Assembly: GCF_007595705.1 (NCBI RefSeq)
Contig: NZ_NISY01000006.1
Coordinates: 248,001 to 312,000 of the forward strand
Source of the DNA: Streptomyces sp. SAJ15
GTDB lineage: Bacteria; Actinomycetota; Actinomycetes; Streptomycetales; Streptomycetaceae
DNA: 64,000 nt
Direction of reading: 5' to 3'
Shown: positions 25,404 to 34,463 of the stretch, piece after piece
How the letters are laid out: the number at the start of each line of letters is the position of its first letter
Numbering within the stretch: the first letter of the stretch is position 1
Notes under the pieces: generated by a model
The model's input: only the letters and a program-made list of their open reading frames with translations
What the model was told of the DNA's origin: nothing
The model's database searches: none
Translations under genes and position numbers: made by a program

Positions 25404-27113
25404 TCACTTCGGGATGATCGTGAACGGTTTCGGCGTGAGACCGGCCACGCACCCGGTGTCGGGCGCGGTCGGACGAGCGAGGAACGAGGCCAGCACGCGC
25501 TGCGCGCACGGCGATTGCGGGACCACCCAGTGTCCGATGCCGGGGACCTGCACGGAGGTCGAGCGGGACAGCGTACGGGCCGCGACCCGCGCCCAGCTCG
25601 CCCCGGTCTTCGTGTCGAACGTCCCGGAGATCAGGAGTGTCGGCACGGCGCTGACGGTGGCCACCCGTTGGAGGGATGTGCGGTCAGGAACGTCCCAGAT
25701 GCGGCACACCTGGTGCTGGAACGGAAGCTGCGGTGCCTGGGCCAGGACGGTGTCCGGCCACCCGGGGAAGGCCCGGCGCCCCGCCCGCAGCACATCGGAC
25801 GGCGTCGAGCCCGGCACCCACTCGCTGCACGCCACCGACTCCGTCAGGCCGTGGGCGTTCTCACCGACGACCTGGACCGAGCCGGCCGCGCGGGCCTGCG
25901 CGAAGCGCTCCGGACGCCCGTGGGCGAGCTCCTCGATCGCCGCGGGGACGTCGGGCGGCGGGATGGCGTTGGCGACCAGCAGGTTCAGCAGTGCGCCCCC
26001 GTCGAGGACGACCTTCACCGGGTCTCCTCCGCGGGGCGGCCGGGCGTTCAGCGTCAGGGGCTGTGCCTCCAGCCTGCGCACCTGCTCGGTGAGGGTGCGA
26101 CGGAGGTCCGGGTAGCGGCTCTTGCAGCGGGGCTCGGCCGCGCATGCCTCAAGGAGGTTCTCGATCCCCTCCCGGGCGCTGCTCCAGGTCCACGGGAGGG
26201 TTGCGACCTGCGGAGGGGTGACCGAGTCGATCGCCACCGCGCGAATCCCCCGAGGATGCTCGCGCAGGTAGGTGAGGGCCAGGTCGCTGCCGTAGGAGTA
26301 CCCGTAGACGTTCCACCGGGAGATGCCCAGCGCCGTGCGCAGGCCGGCGAAGTCCGCCGCGTTCTCCGTGGTGTTGTAGGCGCTCAGGTCGATCCCGTCG
26401 GCTGCCAGGCGGTTCCGGCACTTCTTCACCGAGTCGAGCAGGAGCCGTTCCGCCTGCGGCGAAGCGTAGCCGAGCCCCACGGACTCGGCGTAGAACCGGT
26501 CCATCTCCGGACAGGCGAGGTTCGGTTGCGAGTAGAGGTTGCCGCGCTGGGCCATGATGATCAGTGCGCGATCCCGGTTCAGGCCGGAGTCGACCAGGAA
26601 GGGAATGTCGTCGAACGTGTCGCCGCCGGGGCCGCCCGCCATGAAGACCACCGGGTCCTCGGCGGGCTTCGCCGATATGGCGGGGATGACCGCCACGGCC
26701 AGTCGGATCGTCCGGCTGCCAGGGCGGGCGCGGTTCTCGGGGACTTCCAGGAAGCCACACCGCGCGGTGTTCAGCGCGGCGATCGGCTCGGGCGTCTTCG
26801 GGCAGGGACCGGGCACGAACCGCGACGGGGCGGTCGGGCTGTGTCCGGCGGTGTGGCGGGGTGGTGATGCGGCACTGCGTGGTGATGCGGCACTGCTCGG
26901 TGTCAGGCCGAACGCCGCGAGGAGCAGGGCGGCCGCGGCGGCCGCCGCGTGGGTGGGCACCCCGCCGGGGCGCCGCCGGGCGCACCGGCGTGGCGCTCTC
27001 GTCCGCGGGGCCCTGCCCTTCTCCGGAGCGCCCTGCTCCGGCGCGGATGACGGGCCGTCGCCCCTTTCCGGCGCGGATGACGGGCCGCTTGGACTGATGC
27101 TGCGCTCTGCCAT
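25404..27113 (-). CDS. Secreted S33 family peptidase (tripeptidyl aminopeptidase-like), paralogue
   Basis: A 569-residue paralogue of the next gene in the operon. The N-terminus carries a short internal repeat (GPSSAPERGD/GPSSAPEQGA), an Arg-rich stretch and a hydrophobic signal (AAAAAALLLAAFGL). The catalytic features are VVFMAGGPGGDT, GYSYGSD (Ser273), LISGTFDTKTG and VPGIGHWVVP, a more canonical His region than in its partner. Because the N-terminus is long, the true start may lie further in. Both should act on peptides in the medium or cell wall. No regulator gene flanks the pair. Confidence 0.92.
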   Translation of the reverse strand: MAERSISPSGPSSAPERGDGPSSAPEQGAPEKGRAPRTRAPRRCARRRPGGVPTHAAAAAAALLLAAFGLTPSSAASPRSAASPPRHTAGHSPTAPSRFVPGPCPKTPEPIAALNTARCGFLEVPENRARPGSRTIRLAVAVIPAISAKPAEDPVVFMAGGPGGDTFDDIPFLVDSGLNRDRALIIMAQRGNLYSQPNLACPEMDRFYAESVGLGYASPQAERLLLDSVKKCRNRLAADGIDLSAYNTTENAADFAGLRTALGISRWNVYGYSYGSDLALTYLREHPRGIRAVAIDSVTPPQVATLPWTWSSAREGIENLLEACAAEPRCKSRYPDLRRTLTEQVRRLEAQPLTLNARPPRGGDPVKVVLDGGALLNLLVANAIPPPDVPAAIEELAHGRPERFAQARAAGSVQVVGENAHGLTESVACSEWVPGSTPSDVLRAGRRAFPGWPDTVLAQAPQLPFQHQVCRIWDVPDRTSLQRVATVSAVPTLLISGTFDTKTGASWARVAARTLSRSTSVQVPGIGHWVVPQSPCAQRVLASFLARPTAPDTGCVAGLTPKPFTIIPK

Positions 27114-27284
27114 GTGATCCCGCTCCTCTGTCAGTCCACGGCTGCCCGGTCGACAACGCCACAGCGGTATGGGGCGGAATGTGCGGTATTAGGACGATAC
27201 CGGGTGAGGTGAATGCGCGCACACGGACAGCCGGAGCTCATCGCCGAAAGCCCCCGGCCGCGGCGTCGGCCGTGACGGCGGCCG

Positions 27285-28529
27285 TCAGGTGCGGCTCGGA
27301 GCCGACTCCGGCTCGGAGAGGGGCGCTGCCGCGCGGCGGGGGAGCAGCAGCGGGGTCGCCAGCAGGAGCACGCCGGCCAGGCCGATGGCCGTACGCGGGC
27401 CGAGCAGGCTGCCCAGCACGCCCCAGACGGCCGTCAGCAGCGCGGTCGTGGCCTTGGCCGTCACAGCCCAGGCGGTCAGCGTGCGGGTGACCCGGCCGGC
27501 CGCGGTGCGTTCGAGGCGGTAGGTGGTGTAGACGGGGTTGAAGACCCCGCAGCAGAGGATGAGCCCGAGCTCGACGCCCATCACCAGCAGCAGACCTCCG
27601 CCACCCGGCCCCAGGAAGGCCAGGCCGATGGGCCAGAGCGCGCGCAGCGCCCCGGACACGACCAGGACCTGGTGCTGCCCGAACCGGGTGACGAGCGGTC
27701 GGGCCAGCCGCGAACCGAGCAGCCCGCCGATCGAGGGCGCGGCGAAGGCGAGGGCGTACTGCCAAGGGGCGAAGCCGAGTTGGCCGAGCATCAGGACGGC
27801 CAGCAGCGGCTGGGCGGCCATCACCAGGCCGTTGAACACGGCGGTGTTGAAGAACAGCGAACGCAGCGTCGCGTCGGCGAGGATGTACCGCCAGCCGTCG
27901 AGCAGATCCCCGGCCCGCACGCGCGCGGGCTCCCGGCGCTCGGGCCGCGGCTCGTGGCCGCCCGTCGCGCGGATGCCCAGGGCCGAGAGCAGGTAGCTGA
28001 CCGCGTCGGCCACCACCGTCGCCACCGGGCCGAGGAGCCCGATCGCGGCGCCGCCCAGCGGCGGTCCGATGATCGTGGTCGTCCAGGTCGTGGACTCGAA
28101 TCGGGCGTTGGCGACGAGCAGGTCCTCGGCCGGCAGCAGTGTCTTCAGGTACGCGCCGGAGGCGGCGCGGAAGGTGATGTCGGCCGCGGCGACGACGACC
28201 GAGACCAGCAGGAGCTGAAGGAAGGTGAGCACGCCGAGCGCGTACGCGCTGGGGACCGTCAGCAGCGCCGCGCACCGCACCAGGTCCATCGCGACCAGCA
28301 CGGACCGCTTGCGGCGGAACTCCACCCAGGGACCGAGCGGCACCGCCACCGCCGCGCCCACCGCGGCTCCCACGGAGGAGAGCGCGGCGACCTCGGCCGG
28401 TCCGGCGTGCAGCACCTGGATGGCGATCAGCGGGAACGCCCCGAAGGCGAGCCACGTGCCGAGCGCGCTGGTCCCGTACGCGGCCCAGAGCCACCCGAAC
28501 CGCCGCCCCAGCCGGTGCCCGCTGCTCAT
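27285..28529 (-). CDS. MFS transporter
   Basis: A 414-residue major facilitator protein with about 12 hydrophobic helices. The N-terminal helix is FGWLWAAYGTSALGTWLAFGAFPLI, the loop 2-3 motif is GPWVEFRRKRS, and the second half starts GWRYILADATLRSLFFN. The pattern fits the DHA3/enterobactin-exporter branch that exports drugs or siderophores. ATG at 28529 is preceded by GGAGGGG at the right distance; longer readings lack a site. It is divergent from a LysR regulator and shares a promoter with a clear operator. Confidence 0.9.
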   Translation of the reverse strand: MSSGHRLGRRFGWLWAAYGTSALGTWLAFGAFPLIAIQVLHAGPAEVAALSSVGAAVGAAVAVPLGPWVEFRRKRSVLVAMDLVRCAALLTVPSAYALGVLTFLQLLLVSVVVAAADITFRAASGAYLKTLLPAEDLLVANARFESTTWTTTIIGPPLGGAAIGLLGPVATVVADAVSYLLSALGIRATGGHEPRPERREPARVRAGDLLDGWRYILADATLRSLFFNTAVFNGLVMAAQPLLAVLMLGQLGFAPWQYALAFAAPSIGGLLGSRLARPLVTRFGQHQVLVVSGALRALWPIGLAFLGPGGGGLLLVMGVELGLILCCGVFNPVYTTYRLERTAAGRVTRTLTAWAVTAKATTALLTAVWGVLGSLLGPRTAIGLAGVLLLATPLLLPRRAAAPLSEPESAPSRT

Positions 28530-28631
28530 GCCCGACGCCCCTCCGCCACTCACCCGCACCACCGATCCGCGATCGGAAGCATCAAAGCGAGCAGCACACC
28601 CGGGGATCAAACAACCGCAGGACCGCCTGGC

Positions 28632-28648
28632 CACAACCAACGGTTGTG
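28632..28648. promoter_or_regulatory. LysR-type operator
   Basis: A perfect inverted repeat CACAACC-AAC-GGTTGTG between the divergent MFS and LysR genes, 16 bases before the LysR start codon. The arm sequence and length fit a LysR recognition site. Confidence 0.65.
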
Positions 28649-28664
28649 TCCCTAGGGTGTCGAC

Positions 28665-29600
28665 ATGGACCTCGACACCGTCCGGACCTTCGTCGCCGTC
28701 GTCGACGCGGGGCGGTTCCAGGAGGCCGCCGCCGAGCTGGCGGTCACCCAGCAGGCCGTCTCCAAGCGCATCGCCGCGCTGGAACGCGGCCTCGGCGTGC
28801 GGCTGTTCACCCGCACCGCGCGCGGCGCCGGGCTCACCATCGACGGGCAGGCGTTCCTGCCCCACGCGCGCGAGCTGCTGCGCGTCGCCGAGCGCGCGGT
28901 CGCGTCCGTGCGCCCCGGCCACCGTCCGCTGCGCGTCGACGTGATCGCCTCGCGCGTCGCCCCGTCGGGCCTGATGCGCGGCTTCCACCGGGCGCGGCCC
29001 GAGATCGACCTCGACGTGGTGATGCTGTCCGACATCGAAACGGCCGTCACCGCCATCCGGTCCGGTGAGATCGACGCGTCCTTCCGCGCCGTCGCCGCCC
29101 CCGGCCGGCCCCTCCCCGAAGACATCGAGTCCGTCCGGGTGCTCGACGAACCGCTCCAGCTCCTTATCGGCCCCGCCCACGCGCTGGCGGACGCCCGGTC
29201 GGTGCCCGTCGCCCAGCTCGCCGGGCACCGGATCTGGATGCCCGGCATCGTGCCCGGTACCGAGTGGGCCGCCTACTACGACGACCTCGTCGCCGAGTTC
29301 GGACTCACCATCGAGGCGACCGGCCCCAACTTCGGCTCCGACGCGCTCCTCGACACCATCGCCGACACCCCTGCCCTGGCCACCTTCATGGGCGAACGCA
29401 CCCGCCTCGTCTGGCCCGCCGACCACGGCCTGCGCCGCATCCCGGTGACCGACCCGACGCCCGTCTACCCGCACTCGCTCCTCTGGCACCGCGACAACCC
29501 CCACCCGGCGCTGGCCATCCTCCGCGCCCACCTCGCCGCCACGGCGGCCGACCAGGACGCCGCCGGGACCTGGGCGCCGAGCTGGGTGATTCCGCGCTGA
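28665..29600 (+). CDS. LysR family transcriptional regulator
   Basis: A 311-residue regulator with the N-terminal LysR helix-turn-helix (LDTVRTFVAVVDAGRFQEAAAELAVTQQAVSKRIAALERGLGVRLFTRT) and a periplasmic-binding-fold effector domain (LQLLIGPAHALADA, WMPGIVPGTEWAAYYDDL). It should control itself and the divergent MFS exporter through the palindrome at 28632-28648, with a co-inducer bound by the C-terminal domain. Start ATG at 28665; the leader is short. Confidence 0.94.
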   Translation: MDLDTVRTFVAVVDAGRFQEAAAELAVTQQAVSKRIAALERGLGVRLFTRTARGAGLTIDGQAFLPHARELLRVAERAVASVRPGHRPLRVDVIASRVAPSGLMRGFHRARPEIDLDVVMLSDIETAVTAIRSGEIDASFRAVAAPGRPLPEDIESVRVLDEPLQLLIGPAHALADARSVPVAQLAGHRIWMPGIVPGTEWAAYYDDLVAEFGLTIEATGPNFGSDALLDTIADTPALATFMGERTRLVWPADHGLRRIPVTDPTPVYPHSLLWHRDNPHPALAILRAHLAATAADQDAAGTWAPSWVIPR

Positions 29601-29793
29601 ACGCCGCCACGTCCGCGAGTGCGGCGGAACACCGCGGCGGGTGATCCGGACGCGGCGGAGGTGCGACGGGCTGATACCTCACACCGAACAAGATGGCCAT
29701 GGCAACGAAAGATCAGACGACGGATGCACCCCACTCGCCGAAATCGCATCCTTCCGGGTGATGGCCCCATCCCGATCATCCGAGAGGACACCC

Positions 29794-30699
29794 ATGTCAC
29801 CCAGCCCGTCCCGAGGCGTGCGCCGCACCGTCTCCGGTCTCGCCACCGCCCTGCTGGCCCTGGCCGGCCCCCTGCTGGCCCCGGCCGTACCCGCGGCGGC
29901 CGCCGCCGGAACCGGGCAGGTCGGCACGGTCACCTACACGGCGGCGGAGCAGGCCGCCGCCCTCTCGCACTGGACGCCCGCACGCATGAAGCAGGTCGGC
30001 CGCGACATCGACCAGGGACGGACCGGACCGCTGAGCAAGCCCTGGACCGGCAAGGGCGTCCCCAGCATCGGCCGGCTCTTCTTCGTCAACTCGAGGGGGC
30101 AGGACACCTGGTGCACGGCCAGCGCCGTCACCAGCGGCAACCGCTCAGTGATCATGACCGCCGCCCACTGCGCCCGCCTCGGCTCCTCGCCCGCCAACAC
30201 CTACAGCGACATCGTCTTCGTCCCCGGCTACGCCAAGGGCAAGGCGCCGTACGGTCGCTATGCCGTCAAGGCGACCATGACACCGCGCTCCTGGGCCGAG
30301 AACACCGTCAACGACGTGGCGGCGATGGTCGTCGCCACCCCGGCCAAGGGGAAGCGGCTCACCGACGCGGTGGGGGCACAGGACATCGCCTTCGGCCGTC
30401 CGGCCGGTGAGCGGGTCACCGCCTTCGGCTATCCGGGGACCACTCCCCAGCGGGGCGAGGATCTGCTGTACTGCGCTGGCACCTCTCAGCGCGCCCCCGA
30501 GGGCGAGCAGCGCGTCCCCTGTGACCTCGGCGGCGGCGCGAGCGGCGGCCCCTGGCTCGCCGGCTTCGACTCCGCCACCGGTAAGGGCACCGTGGTCTCG
30601 GTCAACAGCCACGGCGAGGGCGACGGCGGCTCCCCGATGTACGGGCCGACGTTCGACAAGACCGCGCGGGCCGTCTACGACGCCGCCCAGCGCGGCTGA
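29794..30699 (+). CDS. Secreted trypsin-like serine protease
   Basis: A 301-residue S1 family protein with a signal peptide ending near AAAA (about 38). The catalytic triad is His125 (TAAHC), Asp174 (VNDVAAMV) and Ser250 (GGASGGPW); Cys107 and Cys126 flank the His loop, and Cys227/Cys243 pair before the Ser. The S1 pocket region is GKGTVVSVNSHGEG. ATG at 29794 has GAGAGGA upstream, while the longer reading from 29641 lacks a site. The mature N-terminus contains a short proregion. It probably degrades protein outside the cell. Confidence 0.92.
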   Translation: MSPSPSRGVRRTVSGLATALLALAGPLLAPAVPAAAAAGTGQVGTVTYTAAEQAAALSHWTPARMKQVGRDIDQGRTGPLSKPWTGKGVPSIGRLFFVNSRGQDTWCTASAVTSGNRSVIMTAAHCARLGSSPANTYSDIVFVPGYAKGKAPYGRYAVKATMTPRSWAENTVNDVAAMVVATPAKGKRLTDAVGAQDIAFGRPAGERVTAFGYPGTTPQRGEDLLYCAGTSQRAPEGEQRVPCDLGGGASGGPWLAGFDSATGKGTVVSVNSHGEGDGGSPMYGPTFDKTARAVYDAAQRG

Positions 30700-30793
30700 G
30701 CGCCGGGGCTCCGGCCCGGCCGAAGCGGCGGGCCGTCCCGAGGCCCGGAGGCGGTCATGGCGACTGGTCCGGGGACGGTGCCGGCGGGCCTGA

Positions 30794-31219
30794 TCAGTAG
30801 GGGGACGCCGAGTTGTTCTCAGCCCAGAGCTTCTCGGCGTCGGAGCCCGCCGGGGGCGGCACGATGCCGTTGATCATCCAGAGGTCGTCGCTGGTCTCGT
30901 CGATATGGAACTCCCAGTGCAGCCCTGCGCTCCGTTCCAGGTGGGGCCGCAGCATGCCATCGATCCACTGGGCGGTCCGGCGACGGCTCTCCCGGTCGGG
31001 GTTGCGGCGGGCGATGTGATCGATGGTGATGCGGACCCCGACCGGGGTGGGCTCCCCACCGACGTAGAAGTCCTCAGGCCGGGTCTCGTGGAACAGTGTG
31101 ACCACGTAGAACCGGGGCAGCCCGACCTTTTCGTAGTGGTCGGCGATGTCGGAGGCGAGTCGACGCTTCTCCGCCTCGGTGAAGGTTCCGGGCGTGTGGT
31201 GAACGGTCCACAGTGGCAT
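30794..31219 (-). CDS. Tautomerase family protein (cis-CaaD/Tautomerase_3-like)
   Basis: A 141-residue protein beginning MPLWTVHHTPGTFTEAEKRRLA; after Met removal the N-terminal Pro would be the catalytic base of the tautomerase superfamily. The second half, RFYVVTLFHETRPEDFYVGG then VRITIDHIAR, fits the fused two-unit members related to cis-3-chloroacrylate dehalogenase, common in Streptomyces with unknown substrate. It lies 35 bases downstream of an SDR on the same strand, so they may be co-transcribed. Confidence 0.88.
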   Translation of the reverse strand: MPLWTVHHTPGTFTEAEKRRLASDIADHYEKVGLPRFYVVTLFHETRPEDFYVGGEPTPVGVRITIDHIARRNPDRESRRRTAQWIDGMLRPHLERSAGLHWEFHIDETSDDLWMINGIVPPPAGSDAEKLWAENNSASPY

Positions 31220-31254
31220 GGCGGTTCGGTACTCCTCGAATGGAGGGATGGGTG

Positions 31255-31968
31255 TCAACGGGCGGCTGAGAAGGCCAGGCGCTCCACGGGTCCGGACAGC
31301 GCCGCCTTGGCGGCGACTGTGGCGTCGTCCGTGAGCACCTCCGTGGCCTCGGCCTCCAGGCCGTCGACGATCCGCGCGGCCACCTCGGCCGGCGTCGCCT
31401 TCGGAAGCTCGAAGGCGGAGACCATCTCGGTGTCGATGAACCCTGCGTGTACGCCGACGACCTGGGTGTTCTGACGCGCCAGTTCCAGTCGGAGCGAGTT
31501 CGTGACGGACCACGCCGCAGCCTTGGACGCCCCGTAGGCGCCGCTGCCGGCCAGCCAGGACAGCACGGAGTGCATGTTCACCAGTGCGCCCCCGCCGTTC
31601 GCGGCCAGGATCGGCGCGAACGTTCGAGCAACCCGCAGCAGCCCGAAGACGTTGACGTCGAACGTCGCGGTGACGCGCTCGAAGTCGCCCGTCAGCAGCG
31701 GAGCCGGCAGCAGGGCTCCCGCGTTGTTGAACACGATCTCGACATCGGCGGCGACCTTCGCGAGGGCGGCGACCGACGCCGCCGAGCGGACCTCCAGTTC
31801 GGCGGCAATCACCTCTGGACGGTTGTCGAGGTACGCCGAGCGCGCGGTCGAGTACACCTTTCGCGCCCCACGCGCCAGCACCTCGTCCACCAGCGCCGCG
31901 CCCAGTCCCCGCCGGCCCCCGGTCACCACGACCACCCTGCCTGCCACTGCGACCACAAGTACCCCCAC
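31255..31968 (-). CDS. SDR family oxidoreductase
   Basis: A 237-residue classical short-chain dehydrogenase: VVVVTGGRRGLGAALVDEVL (TGxxxGxG), NNAG in IVFNNAGALLP, catalytic Ser in NMHSVLSWLAG and YxxxK as YGASK. It starts at GTG 31968 without a Shine-Dalgarno site. It is divergent from an HxlR regulator and shares a promoter containing two matching operators. A tautomerase gene follows on the same strand. Confidence 0.92.
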   Translation of the reverse strand: MGVLVVAVAGRVVVVTGGRRGLGAALVDEVLARGARKVYSTARSAYLDNRPEVIAAELEVRSAASVAALAKVAADVEIVFNNAGALLPAPLLTGDFERVTATFDVNVFGLLRVARTFAPILAANGGGALVNMHSVLSWLAGSGAYGASKAAAWSVTNSLRLELARQNTQVVGVHAGFIDTEMVSAFELPKATPAEVAARIVDGLEAEATEVLTDDATVAAKAALSGPVERLAFSAAR

Positions 31969-31973
31969 CTGGA

Positions 31974-32027
31974 TAACGTTGACGTTAGTCAGATGGAATC
32001 ACGCCCCGCTGGATAACGCAATCGTTA
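31974..32027. promoter_or_regulatory. Twin HxlR operators
   Basis: Two palindromes of the same design, TAACG-N4-CGTTA, lie at 31974-31987 (TTGA centre) and 32014-32027 (CAAT centre). They are 40 bp apart, about four helical turns, each inside a CTGGATAACG context. TACAAT (32030-32035) is a -10 box 6 bases before the GTG at 32042, so the second site overlaps the regulator's own promoter. Confidence 0.7.
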
Positions 32028-32041
32028 GTTACAATGCCGGG

Positions 32042-32530
32042 GTGGCGATGAGGTTCGAGGAACGGCTGCGCGACCGAGACGCGTGGTCGATCGGCGACGG
32101 ATGCTCGGCGGGGCGGGTGTTGGACCTGCTCAGCACCAAGACGGTGTTCCTGGTGGTCCGCGAGTGCTTCTACGGCACCACTCGGTTCGAGGACTTCGTG
32201 GAACGGATCGGGGCCTCGGCCCCCGCGGTGTCGCGGGCGCTCAAGCAGCTGAAGGCCGCGCGGATCGTCGAGCCCGTTCCCTACCGGGAGCCGGGGAGCC
32301 GGGCCCGGGACGAGTACCGGCTGACGGAGGCCGGTGAGGACCTGCTCCCGGTGTTCCTGTCGCTGATGCAGTGGGGCGACAAGTACCTACAGGAAGGCCG
32401 CCCGCCCCTGTCGTTCGCCGAGGCCGACACCGACCGTCCGATACGGGTCCGCGTCACCGCCGACCCGGCGCCGGAGCCGCTGTCCGACGACATCGAGATC
32501 CGGCTGAACCCCGCCTGGCGCCGCGGCTAG
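32042..32530 (+). CDS. HxlR family transcriptional regulator
   Basis: A 162-residue protein with a winged-helix of the HxlR type: GRVLDLLSTKTVFLVVRECFYGTTRFEDFVERIGASAPAVSRALKQLKAARIVEP, followed by the YRLTEAGEDLLPVFLSLMQWGDK dimer helix. The GTG at 32042 is preferred because a -10 box lies 6 bases upstream, pointing to leaderless translation; ATG at 32048 is the alternative. It should repress or activate itself and the divergent SDR. HxlR proteins often sense electrophiles or aldehydes. Confidence 0.9.
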   Translation: MAMRFEERLRDRDAWSIGDGCSAGRVLDLLSTKTVFLVVRECFYGTTRFEDFVERIGASAPAVSRALKQLKAARIVEPVPYREPGSRARDEYRLTEAGEDLLPVFLSLMQWGDKYLQEGRPPLSFAEADTDRPIRVRVTADPAPEPLSDDIEIRLNPAWRRG

Positions 32531-32635
32531 GACTGCGGAGCGGCTGCGGATGCCCAGTGGCTCGTAGGCGAGCATGGAGACCTTCATCGCTGCCTCCGGC
32601 CGCGCATCCGCCGTGACGGTGCCCGCGGCGGGTGT

Positions 32636-33607
32636 TCAGAGGTTGCGGGTGTCGCGGGGCTCCGCATACGGCTCCTCGCCGGGTGGGTGCCCTGCGTCGA
32701 TGGCGCGGCCCCGTTCCAGTTCGGCGTCGAATTCCAGGCCGAGCAGGATGGCGATATTCGAGATCCACAGCCAGATCAGGAAGATGATCACCGAGGCCAG
32801 GCTGCCGTAGGTCTTGTTGTAGCTGCCGAAGTTCGCCACGTACAGCGCGAAGCCGCCGGAGGCGATGATCCAGATGAGGCAGGCGAGGATGCTGCCGGGG
32901 GTGACCCAGCGGAAGCCGCGCTTGACATTCGGTGACGCCCAGTACAGCAGGGCGATGATCAGGCTGAACAGGAAGACCATCACCGGCCATTTGGCGATGT
33001 TCCACACCGTGATGGCCGTATCCCCGACGCCCAGGACCTGCCCGGTCTTCTTGGCCATGGTGCCTGTGAAGACGACGCCGACCGCGATCGCCGCCAGGAG
33101 CACCACGACGACGATCGTGATGCCGAACCGGGTGGGCAGCGTCTTCCACACCGGCCGCCCCTCCCCGATGTCGTAGACCGCGTTGGAAGCGCGCATGAAG
33201 GCCGCGATGTATCCGGACGCCGACCACAGCGCGATCAGGGTGCCGATGACCAGCGCGATGCCGGCGCCGCCCTGGTTGTCCTGGATCTGCTTGAGCATGC
33301 TGTCGAGGGTGTCGTGGGCGGCCCCCGGGGCCACGCTGCTCAGGTTGTCGATCAGCGACTGGACGCTGGAGCTCCCCATCAGGCCCAGGATGGACACCAG
33401 GGCCAGCAGGGCGGGGAAGATCGAGAGCACCCCGTAGTACGTGAGCGCGGCGCCCCAGTCGGTGAGATTGTCGTCCCTGAACTCCGTCACGGTGCGTTTG
33501 AGCGCCCCCTGCCACGTCTTCCCGGGCAGGTCCGTGGGCCCGTTGGCGGGCGGCTTCCTGTCCGGCTCGGGGCGGGAGGCGCCGGCCTCGTCCGTGTTGT
33601 GTCCCAT
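32636..33607 (-). CDS. YihY/virulence factor BrkB family membrane protein
   Basis: A 323-residue integral membrane protein with about six helices. It contains the family marks TVTEFRDDNLTDWGAALTYYGVLSIFPALLAL, LIALWSASGYIAAFMRASN and FLIWLWISNIAILLGLEFDAELER. The C-terminal tail is charged and cytoplasmic. Despite the old RNase BN label this family has no proven nuclease activity; its role is unknown. ATG at 33607 has AAGGAG with 7-base spacing. Confidence 0.93.
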   Translation of the reverse strand: MGHNTDEAGASRPEPDRKPPANGPTDLPGKTWQGALKRTVTEFRDDNLTDWGAALTYYGVLSIFPALLALVSILGLMGSSSVQSLIDNLSSVAPGAAHDTLDSMLKQIQDNQGGAGIALVIGTLIALWSASGYIAAFMRASNAVYDIGEGRPVWKTLPTRFGITIVVVVLLAAIAVGVVFTGTMAKKTGQVLGVGDTAITVWNIAKWPVMVFLFSLIIALLYWASPNVKRGFRWVTPGSILACLIWIIASGGFALYVANFGSYNKTYGSLASVIIFLIWLWISNIAILLGLEFDAELERGRAIDAGHPPGEEPYAEPRDTRNL

Positions 33608-33938
33608 GGCTCCACTCCTTGGCTCCGCTTGGCTCCGCGCCAGACTCGGCGCCACCGCGTGAATCCGCTGAAGAAGACGTTGATCCGGGGCTCCCTCCAG
33701 TGTCGCGCGGGCTTCGGCGACCGTCTCCTCGACCGGTTCCGATCACCACCGGCGCGCCGTCCTCCAGGTCTGTCAACCGCCCCTCCTCGGCGTCCGCGTC
33801 GGCCCCCCACCGCAGGTAGGCGAAGTGCGGTGCGCCTTGGCCCGATGCGACGGGGAACGCCCAGAACGACGTCCTCTCAGCAGGCTTTCCACTGACTCGT
33901 GGGAGTAGGCCGCTGTCGGCGGGCCTGAAGGCCGGCGC

Positions 33939-34463
33939 TCACCCGCCGCCGGGGGTGAAGCCGCCGATGGTGCGCAGGCCCAGCTCGCGGTACAGCTCCT
34001 CCGGTGGTGTGGCACGCGCCTCGAGGTAGAGGTTCTCGAAGAAGGCCAGGAAGGGCGCCTGCCGGACCGCGCGCTCCGCCATGATGTACGGCTCCAACGC
34101 CTCCCACACCTGGGTGATCCGAAAGTTGAAGACGCCCAGCGCGACGTGGGAGTCCATCATGTCCAGGGCGTGCATCATGCCGACGCTCTCGTACATGAAC
34201 GCGACGTTCCAGATGGCGTGTTGGGCCTGCTCGGGGAGGGCTGCTATGCCGCCCTCCGTCGGCGGCGGGTGCTCCGTTCCCAGGCGGGTGACGACATAGG
34301 TCTGGTCGCGCTGGAAATCCATGTCGCGGATGTCGCGGAAGTACACCTCCAGGATCGTGGTCAGCGCGCTCTGGGACCGCGCCTGGTGGTGCTGCCGCCA
34401 GGCGGCGAGGGCCGAGAGGACCAGGGCGATGAACGACACGCCGAACGTGGCGACGTTGTACAC
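33939..34463 (-). CDS. Membrane-anchored protein of unknown function
   Basis: A 174-residue protein with a single N-terminal membrane helix (VATFGVSFIALVLSALAA) followed by a soluble helical domain: ALTTILEVYFRDIRDMDFQRD, then AIWNVAFMYESVGMMHALDMMD and FRITQVWEALEPYIMAERA. The architecture resembles DUF4760-type proteins, but I am not sure of the family. GTG at 34463 is preceded by GGGAG. Another protein of the same length and layout, but no obvious sequence similarity, is at 55400. Confidence 0.8.
   Translation of the reverse strand: MYNVATFGVSFIALVLSALAAWRQHHQARSQSALTTILEVYFRDIRDMDFQRDQTYVVTRLGTEHPPPTEGGIAALPEQAQHAIWNVAFMYESVGMMHALDMMDSHVALGVFNFRITQVWEALEPYIMAERAVRQAPFLAFFENLYLEARATPPEELYRELGLRTIGGFTPGGG

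Noticed and set aside
23910..26867. A 985-residue plus-strand open frame covering both S33 peptidases
   Set aside because: Signal peptides, GxSxG elbows and start sites are on the minus strand; the long frame is a compositional artefact.
30794..31513. Longer reading (239 residues) of the tautomerase gene
   Set aside because: The first 98 residues are noise and overlap the SDR gene; the catalytic N-terminal Pro requires the start at 31219.
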